64,000 nt of DNA from Leidyana gryllorum EB-2025a (GCA_048772705.1 JBLWGC010000174.1:1-64000), one strand, 5' to 3'; shown: positions 13,268 through 21,455, numbered from the stretch's first letter. The notes: generated by a model from the letters alone, not told the origin. Numbers and translations are program-made.

Positions 13268-13328
13268 AGGGGGTAGACTCGAAATCTACTGGGCCTGGCC
13301 CGCGCTGGTTCAAATCCAGCAGTTGTCG
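13268..13328 (+). pseudogene. tRNA-Ser (CGA), 5'-truncated
   Basis: Anticodon CGA, variable arm, T arm and 3' acceptor are perfect, but the 5' acceptor and D arm are missing. Upstream sequence jumps straight to the normal flank, so a deletion ended inside the D arm. Confidence 0.75.
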
Positions 13329-13404
13329 TGTAATGTGATCCGGCGTCAACTCCATTCGGTCGTGACTCTGTTTTCAGATACCGGAGGTGCAGCCGCTAGA
13401 AGTT

Positions 13405-13477
13405 TGGACGACCTGGGCATCGATCCCAGCATCTCTCGCATGCTACGCGAGTGCTACATAATTTGAGCTAGTCGCCG
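13405..13477 (-). pseudogene. tRNA-Ala (AGC)-like, degraded D arm
   Basis: Anticodon AGC in loop GTAGCAT. The D loop reads AAATTATGTAGCAC and the first base of the acceptor is mismatched. Confidence 0.65.
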
Positions 13478-13565
13478 GCTGTGCACACCCCATAGCATTT
13501 AGTGGTTGTTGACATGTTATGACCAGTCTCCCGACTCTACCAGCAATTTGCACCACCGATCAGTC

Positions 13566-13637
13566 GGCTGTTTGGTCTAGTGGTATAATCCTTCCTTAGG
13601 GTGGAAAGAGTCCTGGGTTCGATTCCCAGAACAGCCC
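13566..13637 (+). tRNA. tRNA-Pro-AGG: tRNA-Pro (AGG)
   Basis: Acceptor and T arm intact. One anticodon-stem mismatch (GGAAA) and TATAATCC in the D arm. Confidence 0.88.
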
Positions 13638-13794
13638 TCTTGGTCGTCGATTAACTTCCGGCATCTCACCACGATTCCCTCCCACTGGAGGTAGAGGTGT
13701 GCTTTGAAAATTACTATTCCCCCTGCTGGGCTTCGGCAAACAGTGTTGATGCTCCAACCGTACTTAAACTGGCGAAGATTCCATGCATATAGTT

Positions 13795-13867
13795 TGGATG
13801 GGCTGGGCATCGATCCCAGTCCCTTTCGCACGTTGAGCGACCGCTCAAGCATCTTAGCTAGTCGCCT
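13795..13867 (-). pseudogene. Ala-derived pseudogene (AAC)
   Basis: Ala T arm and anticodon stem are recognisable. The loop TCAACGT has C33 and anticodon AAC (13832-13834), and the acceptor no longer pairs. Confidence 0.6.
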
Positions 13868-13939
13868 GTTGCGCAAGCCCCGTGCCATTCAGTGATCCTT
13901 TACACAGTATGATCAGTCCGGTGGGTTGCATCACCGAGT

Positions 13940-14011
13940 GGCTGTTTGGTCTTGTAATATGATTTTTCCTTAGGGTGAAAGTAGGTTTGGGCTCGAATCC
14001 CAGAACAGCCC
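13940..14011 (+). pseudogene. tRNA-Pro (AGG)-like, degraded
   Basis: The acceptor pairs fully and the anticodon is AGG, but the D loop (CTTGTAATATG) and anticodon stem are damaged and the B box reads GGGCTCGAATCC. Confidence 0.65.
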
Positions 14012-14088
14012 AATTTGTTGTATCTTGACCCAACCTGCCTGTCAGCACGCTTCTGGATTCGGGTAATTTCCTCGGAGAAAGTCGGAGG

Positions 14089-14161
14089 CGGAGTGTAGCG
14101 CACTGGGTAGCGCGTAGGTCTCATAATCCTGAAGTCGAGAGTTCGATCCTCTCCACTCCCA
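14089..14161 (+). tRNA. tRNA-Met-CAT: elongator tRNA-Met (CAT)
   Basis: Loop CTCATAA gives CAT; B box GTTCGATCC. The first acceptor base is C, unpaired with C72, and the D loop reads ACTGGGTAG. Otherwise as 19185. Confidence 0.85.
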
Positions 14162-14230
14162 CGCTCCGTCGAGTTCAAACCGCCGACAAACTCGTCGTGC
14201 TATCTTTTTGCACTTACCCAGATTTGAAGC

Positions 14231-14290
14231 CGCCTCGTATCGAGCGCGTGTCGTCTCAATGGCACGGAAACGTTCGAGCCCTTGACCGCA
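14231..14290 (-). pseudogene. Gly (GCC)-derived relic
   Basis: Only the anticodon arm (TGCCATTGAGACGAC) and parts of the D arm match Gly(GCC). Confidence 0.35.
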
Positions 14291-14343
14291 TTTATTTACA
14301 GTCCCAATGGCTTAACTCACTCTTCTGAATCTTGGTCGTGAAT

Positions 14344-14415
14344 GGTTCCGTGTTGTAGTGGTTAACACTGGAGACTTTGAATCTCCCGACCTGGGTTCGA
14401 TTCCCGGCGCGACCT
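14344..14415 (+). tRNA. tRNA-Gln-TTG: tRNA-Gln (TTG)
   Basis: Loop CTTTGAA gives TTG. The 5' acceptor GGTTCCG leaves one C:C mismatch. The A box TGTTGTAGTGG has one change. Reads CAA. Confidence 0.87.
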
Positions 14416-14479
14416 CGCAACTAGTCATCACTACATCTTGAAACTTCGCAACTTCTCTTGGTCTGCGGAAAGCTTTCAT

Positions 14480-14552
14480 GCAGCCATGGTCTAGTGGTTA
14501 CGACGTCTGCTTAACACGCAGAAGGTCCCGAGTTCGATCCTCGGTGGCTGTA
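14480..14552 (+). tRNA. tRNA-Val-AAC: tRNA-Val (AAC)
   Basis: Intact: acceptor GCAGCCA/TGGCTGT, loop TTAACAC, B box GTTCGATCC. Reads GUN through inosine. It follows Gln in the same orientation with the spacer seen at 20387/20522 and 62316/62451. Confidence 0.95.
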
Positions 14553-14600
14553 GCTCGAACATGTGAAGTGAGCTCCACCCAAAGCGAGGAAACGTGCTGT

Positions 14601-14635
14601 CTTCGAGACAGGGCATCGAACCCGCGTCTTCCGCG
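14601..14635 (-). pseudogene. tRNA-Asp 3' fragment
   Basis: 3' acceptor, T arm and the 3' anticodon stem of Asp; the 5' half is replaced by spacer. Confidence 0.5.
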
Positions 14636-14711
14636 TCTTCAACCCTAGAAGTCTTCCTTCTGAGAACTTCACGGACAGAAAACGTGTAAAGTGGCGAGCC
14701 AAGAACGCTCC

Positions 14712-14790
14712 GGCAAGATGGCCGAGTGGTCTAAGGCGCTGTGTTCAGGCCGCAGTCCGAAAGGGCTGGGTTCGAATCCCACTCTTGTCA
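14712..14790 (+). tRNA. tRNA-Leu-CAG: tRNA-Leu (CAG)
   Basis: Anticodon CAG; acceptor paired. One base is missing at the variable arm/T stem boundary (GGGCTGGG for GGGCGTGGG). Confidence 0.82.
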
Positions 14791-14860
14791 GCCGTTGTAT
14801 TGTATTGGTAGGTAGTCCTCTCTCTTCACTGATAGACAGGTCGTTCGAGCTACATACGGC

Positions 14861-14931
14861 TGCACCTGCCGGGACTCGAACCCGGGTTACTACCTTGGAA
14901 GGGTCGCATCTTACCCTTAGACCACAAGTGC
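14861..14931 (-). tRNA. tRNA-Gly-TCC: tRNA-Gly (TCC)
   Basis: Loop CTTCCAA gives TCC on a CGACC/GGTAG stem with one mismatch. Acceptor GCACTTG/CAGGTGC is intact. Reads GGA. Confidence 0.88.
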
Positions 14932-15081
14932 AATTGCGAAAGAGTTGCAGCACCCCGAGACACTCGGGCGATTTCTGCGCGCCACCGTCCGCCATAGACC
15001 CAAAATTGTCCACCGACTTCAAACTCATTGGCATGTGGTCAGGGATGGATTTCCAACATCTTCAACCTTCAGGTCATCTTT

Positions 15082-15153
15082 AGGGCACGCGCGGAGTTGA
15101 ACCACGGACTTGCTGATCTGCAGTCAGCTGCTCTACCACTGAGCTACGTACCC
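15082..15153 (-). tRNA. tRNA-Cys-GCA: tRNA-Cys (GCA)
   Basis: Intact. It shares its flanks with the copy 45254 bp downstream at 60336. Confidence 0.95.
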
Positions 15154-15249
15154 ACAAAATACCCGTCATACTCGCTCAACTCGATTTTGTCTTCTCATTT
15201 GAAGCAAAACGGCCGTTATTGTGCACGAGCTTGAACAACAACGAGTGAT

Positions 15250-15320
15250 GCATCTGTGGTCTAGTGGTAGAATGTCTCGTTGCCATCGAGACGATCCGCG
15301 TTCGATTCCCGCCAGATGCA
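15250..15320 (+). tRNA. tRNA-Gly-GCC: tRNA-Gly (GCC)
   Basis: Acceptor intact and anticodon stem TCTCG/CGAGA perfect. The T stem (CCGCG/CCCGC) has mismatches. Confidence 0.87.
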
Positions 15321-15438
15321 GAGGACATAGACAGACATACATGATTTAGTGCCCATCAGACACTGGCGGACAGCTGTAGCACTCGCAGGGACATATGTGA
15401 CGGCGCAGCGCCGAATGGGCGTGGATCCCAATCCCATC

Positions 15439-15502
15439 CTTGTCAGGATAGAACTCGGGATTTTCTTTCCTGCGTGTGTCGTAAGCAGTAGACCATGGCT
15501 GT
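15439..15502 (-). pseudogene. tRNA-Val relic with internal deletion
   Basis: 5' ACAGCCATGGTCTA and part of the T arm remain; most of the anticodon arm is deleted. The fuller relative at 18613 keeps it. Confidence 0.5.
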
Positions 15503-15668
15503 ACGGAGCTTCCGGGCCGTGAACGGGGCGTATGTCTTTCGAAACACGTATCCGATGAGCCTCACAGAAGTTGGACGGCCTGGAGTAGCTCATTTAGAGA
15601 GCATCTAACGCTCCTGTTACATTTCATCCTGATTGATGCCCCACTGCCTTGATAGCTACTTGCAGATT

Positions 15669-15740
15669 ATCCGAGTCGTCTAGTGGTTGGGACAGCAAGC
15701 TGTGGCCGTGCGCAGCCAGGCTCGATTCCCGGCTCGGCCC
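15669..15740 (+). tRNA. tRNA-His-GTG: tRNA-His (GTG)-like, weak acceptor
   Basis: The GTG anticodon and T arm are good. The acceptor ATCCGAG against CTCGGCC has two unpaired terminal positions, and one anticodon-stem pair is lost. Confidence 0.68.
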
Positions 15741-15812
15741 ATATGTCTCCGGTGTCTCGAATGGAACTCTCTCTTGATGGTTATACACTTTCATTCGACG
15801 GCTCCGTTGATT

Positions 15813-15885
15813 GGCCCTATGGCCTAATGGATATGGCATCGGTCTACGGAACCGGGGATTCTGGGTTCGAGTCCCACTGGCGTCT
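15813..15885 (+). tRNA. tRNA-Arg-ACG: tRNA-Arg (ACG)
   Basis: ACG anticodon arm intact. The acceptor GGCCCTA/TGGCGTC has one mismatch and the T stem one. Confidence 0.82.
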
Positions 15886-16004
15886 GGGCGAATGGCCGGG
15901 TTGCAGCCTCGCCTGTTGAGTCAACAACTCAGATCCTGTCTTGGCTGTCAGGGACAGTGTGCGGGATGGGTCGAGGTGCCGTGTTGGGTCAACAACTATC
16001 AGAC

Positions 16005-16074
16005 GGGCTGTTCTGGATATTAAACCAGGACTTCTTCCACCCGAAACAAGTGCATACCACTAGACCAAACAGCC
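16005..16074 (-). pseudogene. tRNA-Pro (CGG)-like pseudogene
   Basis: Acceptor and D arm are good, CGG anticodon retained, but the anticodon stem and B box (GGTTTAATATCC) are broken and two bases are missing. Confidence 0.65.
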
Positions 16075-16227
16075 GCCTATCGGTGGTGCAAGCCGCCGAT
16101 AGAGATGCTTTAGGAAGTGAGCACCCCCGGCCGTACAACTTCTTCGGGGCTGGAGGCCGATACACCGCACCCAGACGACAGTCGCAACGGAAGCCGTTTG
16201 CACGCTGAAACTCAGAAGGGAAGTAAC

Positions 16228-16311
16228 GCACAGATGCCCGAGTGGTCTAAGGGGCCAGACTCAAGTTCTGGTAGGCGCAAGTCTGCATGGGTTCGAATCC
16301 CATTCTGTGCA
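16228..16311 (+). tRNA. tRNA-Leu-CAA: tRNA-Leu (CAA)
   Basis: Intact; differs from 4347 by one base in the variable arm. Confidence 0.95.
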
Positions 16312-16400
16312 ACGGTGATCATTACCAAAAATAGGCTGGAAAAGGCCACAGTAGATTCGAGTCTCCATCCGTATATCCGGTTGTATGCATCCAAGTATTC

Positions 16401-16464
16401 GGCTGTTGTTCTGGATCCTTCCTTGGGGTGGAAGGAGTCCTGGGTTCGATTCCCAGAACAGCCC
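16401..16464 (+). pseudogene. Pro-body gene with anticodon GGG, D arm deleted
   Basis: Acceptor, CTTCC/GGAAG stem and T arm are perfect, and the loop TTGGGGT gives GGG. Eight bases of the D arm are missing, removing the A box. Confidence 0.7.
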
Positions 16465-16604
16465 TCTTGGTCGTCGGTTGACCCGACGGGACAAGTTGCC
16501 CTCAGAACCAACACAGCATTTCATTAGCCCACTTCGGTAGGGCAGTCAGGGCAACTAACATCTCGAGAATTGCATTTCGGCTATTTCTTCCATGTTGCAG
16601 ACTG

Positions 16605-16674
16605 AGCACTGTAGCTCAGTGAAAAGTGTTGAGCTCATAATCCAAAGGTCCGTCAACGAAACGACGCACTCCTA
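16605..16674 (+). pseudogene. initiator tRNA-Met pseudogene
   Basis: CAT loop retained, but two bases are deleted (D loop and T loop) and the acceptor AGCACTG/CACTCCT is mismatched. Confidence 0.7.
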
Positions 16675-16723
16675 AGTGTGCGCAGAAGGGGAACCGTTAT
16701 AGCATAGATTGCCTCGCGAGCAA

Positions 16724-16795
16724 AGCCTTCTGCCGGAATCGAACCGGCGACCTTTCGCTTACTAAGCGAATGCTCTGCCCCTAAGCTAAGAAGGC
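16724..16795 (-). tRNA. tRNA-Thr-AGT: tRNA-Thr (AGT)
   Basis: Intact in all arms. It keeps the initiator-Met/Thr neighbour arrangement seen at 8052/8173 in the other orientation. Confidence 0.96.
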
Positions 16796-16899
16796 ATTCG
16801 CTGTCTCGATCCATATGAGGGTTTGATGCTGGGAATAGCATCATTTCCACCACAGAATTCATGCGTGAGTTGGTGTCTGACCCCTCCAATCACATCGCA

Positions 16900-16944
16900 C
16901 GACAACTGCTGGATCTGCACTAGTTCCTCACTCGGGCAAGTTGG
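16900..16944 (-). pseudogene. tRNA-Ser with internal deletion
   Basis: 3' acceptor and part of the T arm join the D arm and 5' acceptor directly; anticodon and variable arm are gone. The inverted copy is at 48943. Confidence 0.55.
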
Positions 16945-17025
16945 CAACTGTCGATTCCGTCATGTGGCGAGAGACATACAGCCGCGGTAAGTGCTTATTT
17001 TCACCGCCTTCCATGACTACCTACC

Positions 17026-17098
17026 GCCTCGGTAGCTCAGTTGGGAGAGCGCCAGACTGAAGATCTGGAAGTCCCATGTTCGATCCACGGCCGAGGCA
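17026..17098 (+). tRNA. tRNA-Phe-GAA: tRNA-Phe (GAA)
   Basis: Complete; one T-stem mismatch (CCATG). Inverted relative to the trio at 7360-7777. Confidence 0.92.
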
Positions 17099-17162
17099 GA
17101 GACGTTGTGACATTTGGTGTCACTATCTCAAGTGTCCTCAGCGGTTTGCACGACCGACAGGC

Positions 17163-17234
17163 GGCTGTTTGGTCTAGTGGTATGATTCTTCTTTCGGGTG
17201 GGAGAAGGCCTGTGTTCGACTCCCAGAAGAGCCC
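17163..17234 (+). tRNA. tRNA-Pro-CGG: tRNA-Pro (CGG)
   Basis: Loop TTCGGGT gives CGG. One acceptor mismatch (AAGAGCC) and a changed T loop (TTCGACT). Confidence 0.83.
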
Positions 17235-17371
17235 GTCTGATAGTTGTTGACTGAATGCCACGTCTCTCCAAGGTCGGCTACCATACGCGGCTCCCACTCG
17301 TATAATCCCGGATGAAGTCCAGACCAGCTGAGACAAAATCGGAGTTGCACCAGTTGTGAGGGCTGGAACTG

Positions 17372-17443
17372 CTCCGAGACCGGGAATCGAACCCGGGTCT
17401 TCCGCGTGACAGGCGGAAATACTGACCACTATACTATCTCGGA
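17372..17443 (-). tRNA. tRNA-Asp-GTC: tRNA-Asp (GTC)
   Basis: Reference entry for Asp. Acceptor TCCGAGA pairs fully with TCTCGGA and G73 follows. Loop CTGTCAC on a CCGC/GCGG stem gives GTC; the T stem CCGGG/CCCGG is perfect. Reads GAC/GAU. Confidence 0.95.
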
Positions 17444-17522
17444 CGCTAGTAAACACGCCGGCCTCCAACCCCAGAACTCCTCGCATTTTGAGATTTCACG
17501 GACAGGAAACGGGTAACACTTC

Positions 17523-17570
17523 GGCAAGATGGCCGAGTGCTGTGTGCAAGCCGCCGTCCGAAAATGCGGG
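17523..17570 (+). pseudogene. tRNA-Leu relic, D-arm deletion
   Basis: 5' acceptor joins the anticodon arm (loop TGCAAGC) after loss of most of the D arm; no T arm. Copies at 31427, 38367 and 55098. Confidence 0.5.
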
Positions 17571-17605
17571 CGGATGATCGCAACCATGTTTAGGCTAATG
17601 ACTGA

Positions 17606-17677
17606 AGCCTCCTGCCGGAATCGAACCAGCGACCTTTCGCTTACAAAGCGAATGCTCTGCCCCTAAGCTAAGGAGGC
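17606..17677 (-). tRNA. tRNA-Thr-TGT: tRNA-Thr (TGT)
   Basis: Reference entry for Thr(TGT). Acceptor GCCTCCT pairs fully with AGGAGGC, a coordinated change from the AGT/CGT body. Loop TTTGTAA gives TGT. Reads ACA. A single T-stem mismatch (GCTGG). Confidence 0.93.
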
Positions 17678-17693
17678 ATTCCCTGTCTCGAAC

Positions 17694-17762
17694 TTCTCGC
17701 GCTGCCCGAACCTGCGGTCTCCCATCAAAAGTCTTGCGCTCTACCGACGGACTTGGGGCGGC
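17694..17762 (-). pseudogene. Lys-derived relic (R-Lys)
   Basis: Same form as 9948. Confidence 0.5.
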
Positions 17763-17863
17763 GACGAAGCTCGGACTTAGTAACAAAATTCCATTCGTAT
17801 TGATCGTTGCATCTTGGGCCTTCCTCGGGTACAGGGCGAAGCTGTATCAGAGATGCACTCACT

Positions 17864-17937
17864 TGGTCACGCCCGGACTCCAACCGGGGACTCAGAACTT
17901 ATTAGGCTCACGCTATGGCCGCCTGAAATACGCGACC
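17864..17937 (-). pseudogene. tRNA-Ile (AAT)-like relic
   Basis: Same degraded D arm as 10116, with loop CTAATAA and further stem changes (ATAGCG). Confidence 0.55.
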
Positions 17938-18140
17938 GCTTCAGAGTTGAGGTCAACAGTCACTAGCCGAAGGAGCCGACTGATGTGTTCAGCAAAGCCT
18001 TATGATTGGTACTGAACCGGCCACTCCGATCTTCGTCCACCCCGCCAAGCAGTCATTCCAAAGGCAAATACTGACATCGACAAGGCGCACTACCAATTCG
18101 CACGGGATTCCCGATGGAATGTGTAGCCCGTTTCACTGTC

Positions 18141-18222
18141 GGCAAGGTGGCCGAGTGGTTAAGGCGGCGACCTGCTAAGCCGTTGGGTTTCACCCGCGTG
18201 AGTTCGAATCTCACCCTTGTCG
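18141..18222 (+). tRNA. tRNA-Ser-GCT: tRNA-Ser (GCT)
   Basis: Acceptor GGCAAGG/CCTTGTC fully paired, one anticodon-stem mismatch (CGAC). The 3' spacer carries the TATATA-type motif region common to this family in altered form. Confidence 0.9.
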
Positions 18223-18403
18223 GTTGCATTTGAGAAAAAGCGCAACTGCTTCAAGGATTTAAGTGAGCTTTCTGTCCCACCCAAATCGAACGCCTACGCT
18301 GGGCGCTTTATACAGGAGCGACTTAAAATATTTCAGAGGTCAGTAGAGACCCGTGTTGCGTGTGTCCAGTTGAGGAACAGACTCTTCTGGGATGGGCTGA
18401 GCC

Positions 18404-18475
18404 GGTTGCGTCGTATAGTGGTTAGCACTGGAGACTTTGAATCTCCCGACCTGGGTTCGATTCCCGGCAGATGCA
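18404..18475 (+). pseudogene. chimeric tRNA: Gln (TTG) body with Gly 3' end
   Basis: The acceptor 5' strand, D arm, TTG anticodon arm and T arm are Gln. After the shared B-box end CCCGG, the sequence switches to CAGATGCA, the Gly(GCC) 3' acceptor. GGTTGCG cannot pair with CAGATGC. Confidence 0.8.
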
Positions 18476-18612
18476 GACATAGCACATGGCTGATTCACTA
18501 GAATTCTACGCCGTTGAACACCAGTGCCAATTAAACACTGGCGGACAGCTGTAGCACTCGCAGGGACATATGTGACGGCGCAGCGGAGAATGGGCGTGGA
18601 TCCAAATCCCAT

Positions 18613-18686
18613 CCTTGTCAGGATAGAACTCGGGACCTTCTTTCCTGCGTGTGGAGCAGACGTCGTAAGCAGTAGACCATGGCTGT
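18613..18686 (-). pseudogene. tRNA-Val (CAC)-like relic
   Basis: The 5' acceptor, D arm (TACTGCTTACG) and CAC anticodon loop TCCACAC remain; the T arm and 3' acceptor are replaced. Confidence 0.55.
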
Positions 18687-18834
18687 ACGGAGCTTCCGGG
18701 CCGTGAAAGGGGCGTATCCGATGAGCCTCACAGAAGTTGGACGGCCTGGAGTAGCTCATTTGGAGAGCATCTAACGCTCCTGTTACATTTCATCCTGATT
18801 GATGCCCCACTGCCTTGATAGCTACTTGCAGATT

Positions 18835-18906
18835 ATCCGAGTCGTCTAGTGGTTGGGACAGCAAGTTGTGGCCGTGCGAAGCCAGGCTCAATTCCCGGCT
18901 CGGCCA
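18835..18906 (+). tRNA. tRNA-His-GTG: tRNA-His (GTG)-like, weak acceptor
   Basis: Same terminal acceptor mismatches as 15669 (3166 bp upstream) and GGCTCAATTCC at the B box. Confidence 0.65.
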
Positions 18907-18978
18907 ATATGTCTCCGGTGTCTCTAATGGAACTTTCTCTTGATGGCTACACACTTTCATTCGACGGCTCCGTTGATT

Positions 18979-19051
18979 GGCGCTATGGCCTAATGGATAT
19001 GGCAGCGGTCTACGGAACTTGGGATTCTGGGTTCGAGTCCCAGTAGCGTCT
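18979..19051 (+). tRNA. tRNA-Arg-ACG: tRNA-Arg (ACG)
   Basis: Acceptor and T arm intact. The anticodon stem has GCGGT/ACTTG with mismatches. Confidence 0.8.
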
Positions 19052-19184
19052 GGGCGAGCGGTCGGGTTCCAGCCCCTCACAATTGCTGCAACTCAGTTTT
19101 TATCTCAGCTGGCTGTCCTTGCTGTGGACAGCATCCCCGTGCACCCTTTTGACAGGAGGAGATACATCGAGAGAAGTTCCATTG

Positions 19185-19257
19185 GGGAGTGTAGCGCAGT
19201 CGGTAGCGCGTAGGTCTCATAATCCTGAAGTCGAGAGTTCGATCCTCTCCACTCCCA
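19185..19257 (+). tRNA. tRNA-Met-CAT: elongator tRNA-Met (CAT)
   Basis: Reference entry for elongator Met. Acceptor GGGAGTG pairs fully with CACTCCC and A73 follows. The A box is TAGCGCAGTCGG, loop CTCATAA on TAGGT/ATCCT, and B box GTTCGATCC. Reads internal AUG. Met genes here are always followed by a Gly relic on the other strand. Confidence 0.96.
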
Positions 19258-19321
19258 CGGTTGGAATCGGAACCACGGGTTATCTCGATGGCAGCGAGAG
19301 ACTCTTCCACACCACAGATGC
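19258..19321 (-). pseudogene. Gly (GCC)-derived relic (R-Gly)
   Basis: Shorter copy of the relic at 11337; begins right next to the Met discriminator. Confidence 0.5.
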
Positions 19322-19417
19322 GTAACACCTTGTTGTTGGAGCTCGTACACAATAACGGCCGTTTTGCTTCGAATGAGAAGACAGGGTCAAGTTGAGCGAG
19401 TATGAGAGCCAGCTCGT

Positions 19418-19489
19418 GGGTACGTAACTCAGTGGTAGAGCAGTTGACTGCAGATCAGCAAGTCCGTGGTTCAACTTCGCGCGTGCCGT
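19418..19489 (+). tRNA. tRNA-Cys-GCA: tRNA-Cys (GCA)
   Basis: Anticodon GCA. The A box is TAACTCAGTGG, one anticodon-stem wobble (AGTTGA) and one terminal acceptor mismatch (CGTGCCG). Confidence 0.85.
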
Positions 19490-19606
19490 GAAGTTGAGAT
19501 GAAACGCTGGAAGATGTCAAACCAACATTCCTGACCACAAAGGGTTGCAGAATCCTGCGCTAGAAAGAGGAAAGTCTCTATATTATCCTCTGAAACATTG
19601 TAGCTG

Positions 19607-19679
19607 GGTCTTGTAGCTCAGTCGGCAGAGCGTGTGGCTGTTAACCACAAAGTCGCAGGTTCGAAACCTGCCAGGACCG
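19607..19679 (+). tRNA. tRNA-Asn-GTT: tRNA-Asn (GTT)
   Basis: Intact, identical in all arms to the reference at 1607. Confidence 0.96.
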
Positions 19680-19780
19680 CTTTCAGAGGCACCCTAAACA
19701 TTGACTGCCCTGCTCTCGCAATGGCACCGTGGTCTGCGACCCTTCAGAGTGACTCCCGCCACGTGTAGCCATACGCACTT

Positions 19781-19853
19781 TGGACGACCTGGGCATCGAT
19801 CCCAGTACCTCTCGCATGCTAAGCGAGCGCTCTACCATTTGAGCTAGTCGCCC
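19781..19853 (-). tRNA. tRNA-Ala-AGC: tRNA-Ala (AGC)
   Basis: Intact: GGGCGAC/GTCGTCC with G3:T70, loop TTAGCAT, B box GGATCGATGCC. Confidence 0.95.
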
Positions 19854-19913
19854 ATCCGCACTACATGGAAGACCTATTGCATCCAGTGGCTGACCGACTG
19901 CCCACACAACGGC

Positions 19914-19993
19914 TGTCAAGAGTGGGATTCGAACCCACGCCGTTTCGGACTGCGGCCTGAACACAGCGCCTTGGACCACTCGGCCATCTTGCC
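19914..19993 (-). tRNA. tRNA-Leu-CAG: tRNA-Leu (CAG)
   Basis: Anticodon CAG. One acceptor mismatch (TCTTGAC) and one T-to-G change near the variable arm. Confidence 0.88.
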
Positions 19994-20087
19994 GAAATGT
20001 TGTTGGCTCGCCGCTCCACGCGTTTTCTATCCGTGGAATCTCAAAATAGAAGAACTTCTGGGGTTGGGGACCAGCGTATCCAGAGCG

Positions 20088-20158
20088 TCCGAGATAGTAT
20101 AGCGGTTAGTATTTCCGCCTATCACCCGGAAAACCAAGATCGATTCCCGGTCTCGGAG
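20088..20158 (+). pseudogene. Asp-body pseudogene (ATC)
   Basis: Acceptor paired; anticodon ATC; T stem CCAAG unpaired; one base lost. Related to 2565. Confidence 0.62.
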
Positions 20159-20213
20159 CACAGTTGGTTGCGCTTAGGATTGTTTCTTTCGGATCTCGCT
20201 GAAAGTTCCGAGC

Positions 20214-20286
20214 TACTGCCACCGAGGATCGGACTCGGGACCTTCTGCGTGTGAAGCAGACGTCGTGACCACTAGACCATGGCTGC
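20214..20286 (-). tRNA. tRNA-Val-CAC: tRNA-Val (CAC)
   Basis: Anticodon CAC; one acceptor mismatch (TGGCAGT); B box GAGTCCGATCC as at 2690. Confidence 0.83.
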
Positions 20287-20386
20287 ACGGAGCCTGCGGA
20301 CTGGGAAAAAGGCGTGTGTCTCTGGAAACACGTATCAGCGCTAGTCCGGATGGCTCTACCAACTCTTTTTTGGGAAGGACTGAATG

Positions 20387-20458
20387 GGTTGCGTGGTGTA
20401 GTGGTTAGCACTGGTGACTCTGAATCTCCCGACCTGCGTTCGATTCCCGGCGCGACCT
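20387..20458 (+). tRNA. tRNA-Gln-CTG: tRNA-Gln (CTG)
   Basis: Acceptor intact; one anticodon-stem mismatch (GGTGA) and CTGCG in the T stem as at 2883. Confidence 0.87.
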
Positions 20459-20521
20459 CAAAACTAGTACTCACTACTTCGTAAAACCCCGCCACTTCTC
20501 TTGGTCTGCGGGACCTTCTCT

Positions 20522-20594
20522 GCAGCCATGGTCTAGTGGTTACGACGTCTGCTTCACACGCAGAAGGTCCCGAGTTCGATCCTCGGTGGTTGTA
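20522..20594 (+). tRNA. tRNA-Val-CAC: tRNA-Val (CAC)
   Basis: Complete; TGGTTGT at the 3' acceptor gives a wobble with GCAGCCA. Confidence 0.92.
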
Positions 20595-20649
20595 GCTGGC
20601 AACTTTCAGCGGCAACCCAAGGAGACAATTTTAAGCGGAACCAACTGTG

Positions 20650-20721
20650 CTCCGAGACCGGGAATCGAACCCGGGTCTTCCGCGTGACAGGCGGAAATAC
20701 TAACCACTATACTATCTCGGA
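20650..20721 (-). tRNA. tRNA-Asp-GTC: tRNA-Asp (GTC)
   Basis: Intact in every arm. Convergent with Val at 20522. Confidence 0.96.
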
Positions 20722-20816
20722 CACTCGTGAATACCCCGGCCTCCAGCCCCGGAAGACCTTCCATTTTGAGATTCCAAGTACAGGAAGCGCGTGGAAGGGC
20801 GAGCCATCAACATTCC

Positions 20817-20896
20817 GGAAAGGTGGCCTAGTGGTCTCAAACGCTGTGTTCAGGCCGCAGTCCGAAAGGGCGTGGGTTCGAATCGCACTCTTGTCA
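20817..20896 (+). tRNA. tRNA-Leu-CAG: tRNA-Leu (CAG), degraded acceptor
   Basis: Anticodon CAG. The 5' acceptor is GGAAAGG, the D arm CCTAGTGG and the T stem has one mismatch (CGCAC). Confidence 0.72.
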
Positions 20897-21003
20897 GCCG
20901 TTGTAGTCAGGACAACCTGCGACTGGATCCCAGCACTGCCCGCCGTGACGTATCGGCACTCGGTCAGCCACTGGATGCAGAAGGTTCTTCATGTAGAGCG
21001 GAT

Positions 21004-21076
21004 GGGCGGCTAGCTCAGATGGTAGAGCGCTCGCTTTGCATGCGAGAGGTACTGGGATCGATACCCAGGTCGTCCA
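21004..21076 (+). tRNA. tRNA-Ala-TGC: tRNA-Ala (TGC)
   Basis: Intact, same as the reference at 2260. Confidence 0.96.
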
Positions 21077-21151
21077 AACTCAGTAGGGCGGCACCTGCTG
21101 GTAGTTAAATACAGAGTTGCACCTCTAAGAGGGCGTGGCATATCGCAGCTC

Positions 21152-21224
21152 CCGTACTGCTAGCCTTCGAAACTGCGACTTTGTGGTGAACAGCTACACG
21201 CTTTGCCGACTGAGCTACAAGACC
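21152..21224 (-). pseudogene. tRNA-Asn (GTT)-like, degraded
   Basis: Loop CTGTTCA gives GTT. T stem and 3' acceptor (CAGTACG) are mismatched. Confidence 0.62.
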
Positions 21225-21242
21225 CAGTTGCAATGTTCTTTT

Positions 21243-21278
21243 AAGCGAGGAAAAATCATACCTTCAGACCAAACAGCC
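21243..21278 (-). pseudogene. tRNA-Pro 5' relic
   Basis: Inverted counterpart of 9774; AACAGCC acceptor and D arm only. Confidence 0.5.
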
Positions 21279-21382
21279 TCCTGGTCGGCCTGCCCGGCTA
21301 GGGCACTCATAGGTGTCAAATGCTGGAGTACTCGGTGCCATTGGCACACCAGCGCACTCAGTGTTTAATATGCCTCTGAAAC

Positions 21383-21455
21383 CGGTCCTGGTAGCTTTCG
21401 AACCTGCGACTTTGTGGTTAACAGCCACACGCTCTGCCGACTGAGCTACCAGACC
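21383..21455 (-). tRNA. tRNA-Asn-GTT: tRNA-Asn (GTT)
   Basis: Anticodon arm intact. Acceptor GGTCTGG has a G:A mismatch and the T stem reads GCAGG/AGCTA. The same variant is at 63614. Confidence 0.8.

Larger units (their letters stand above)
14712..15320. repeat. Leu-Gly-Cys-Gly cassette
   Basis: Repeated at 59962-60574 (offset 45254 from Gly onward). Confidence 0.9.

Noticed and set aside
16401-16464. Functional Pro(GGG) tRNA
   Set aside because: The D arm and A box are deleted, so cytosolic Pol III transcription and folding are unlikely.
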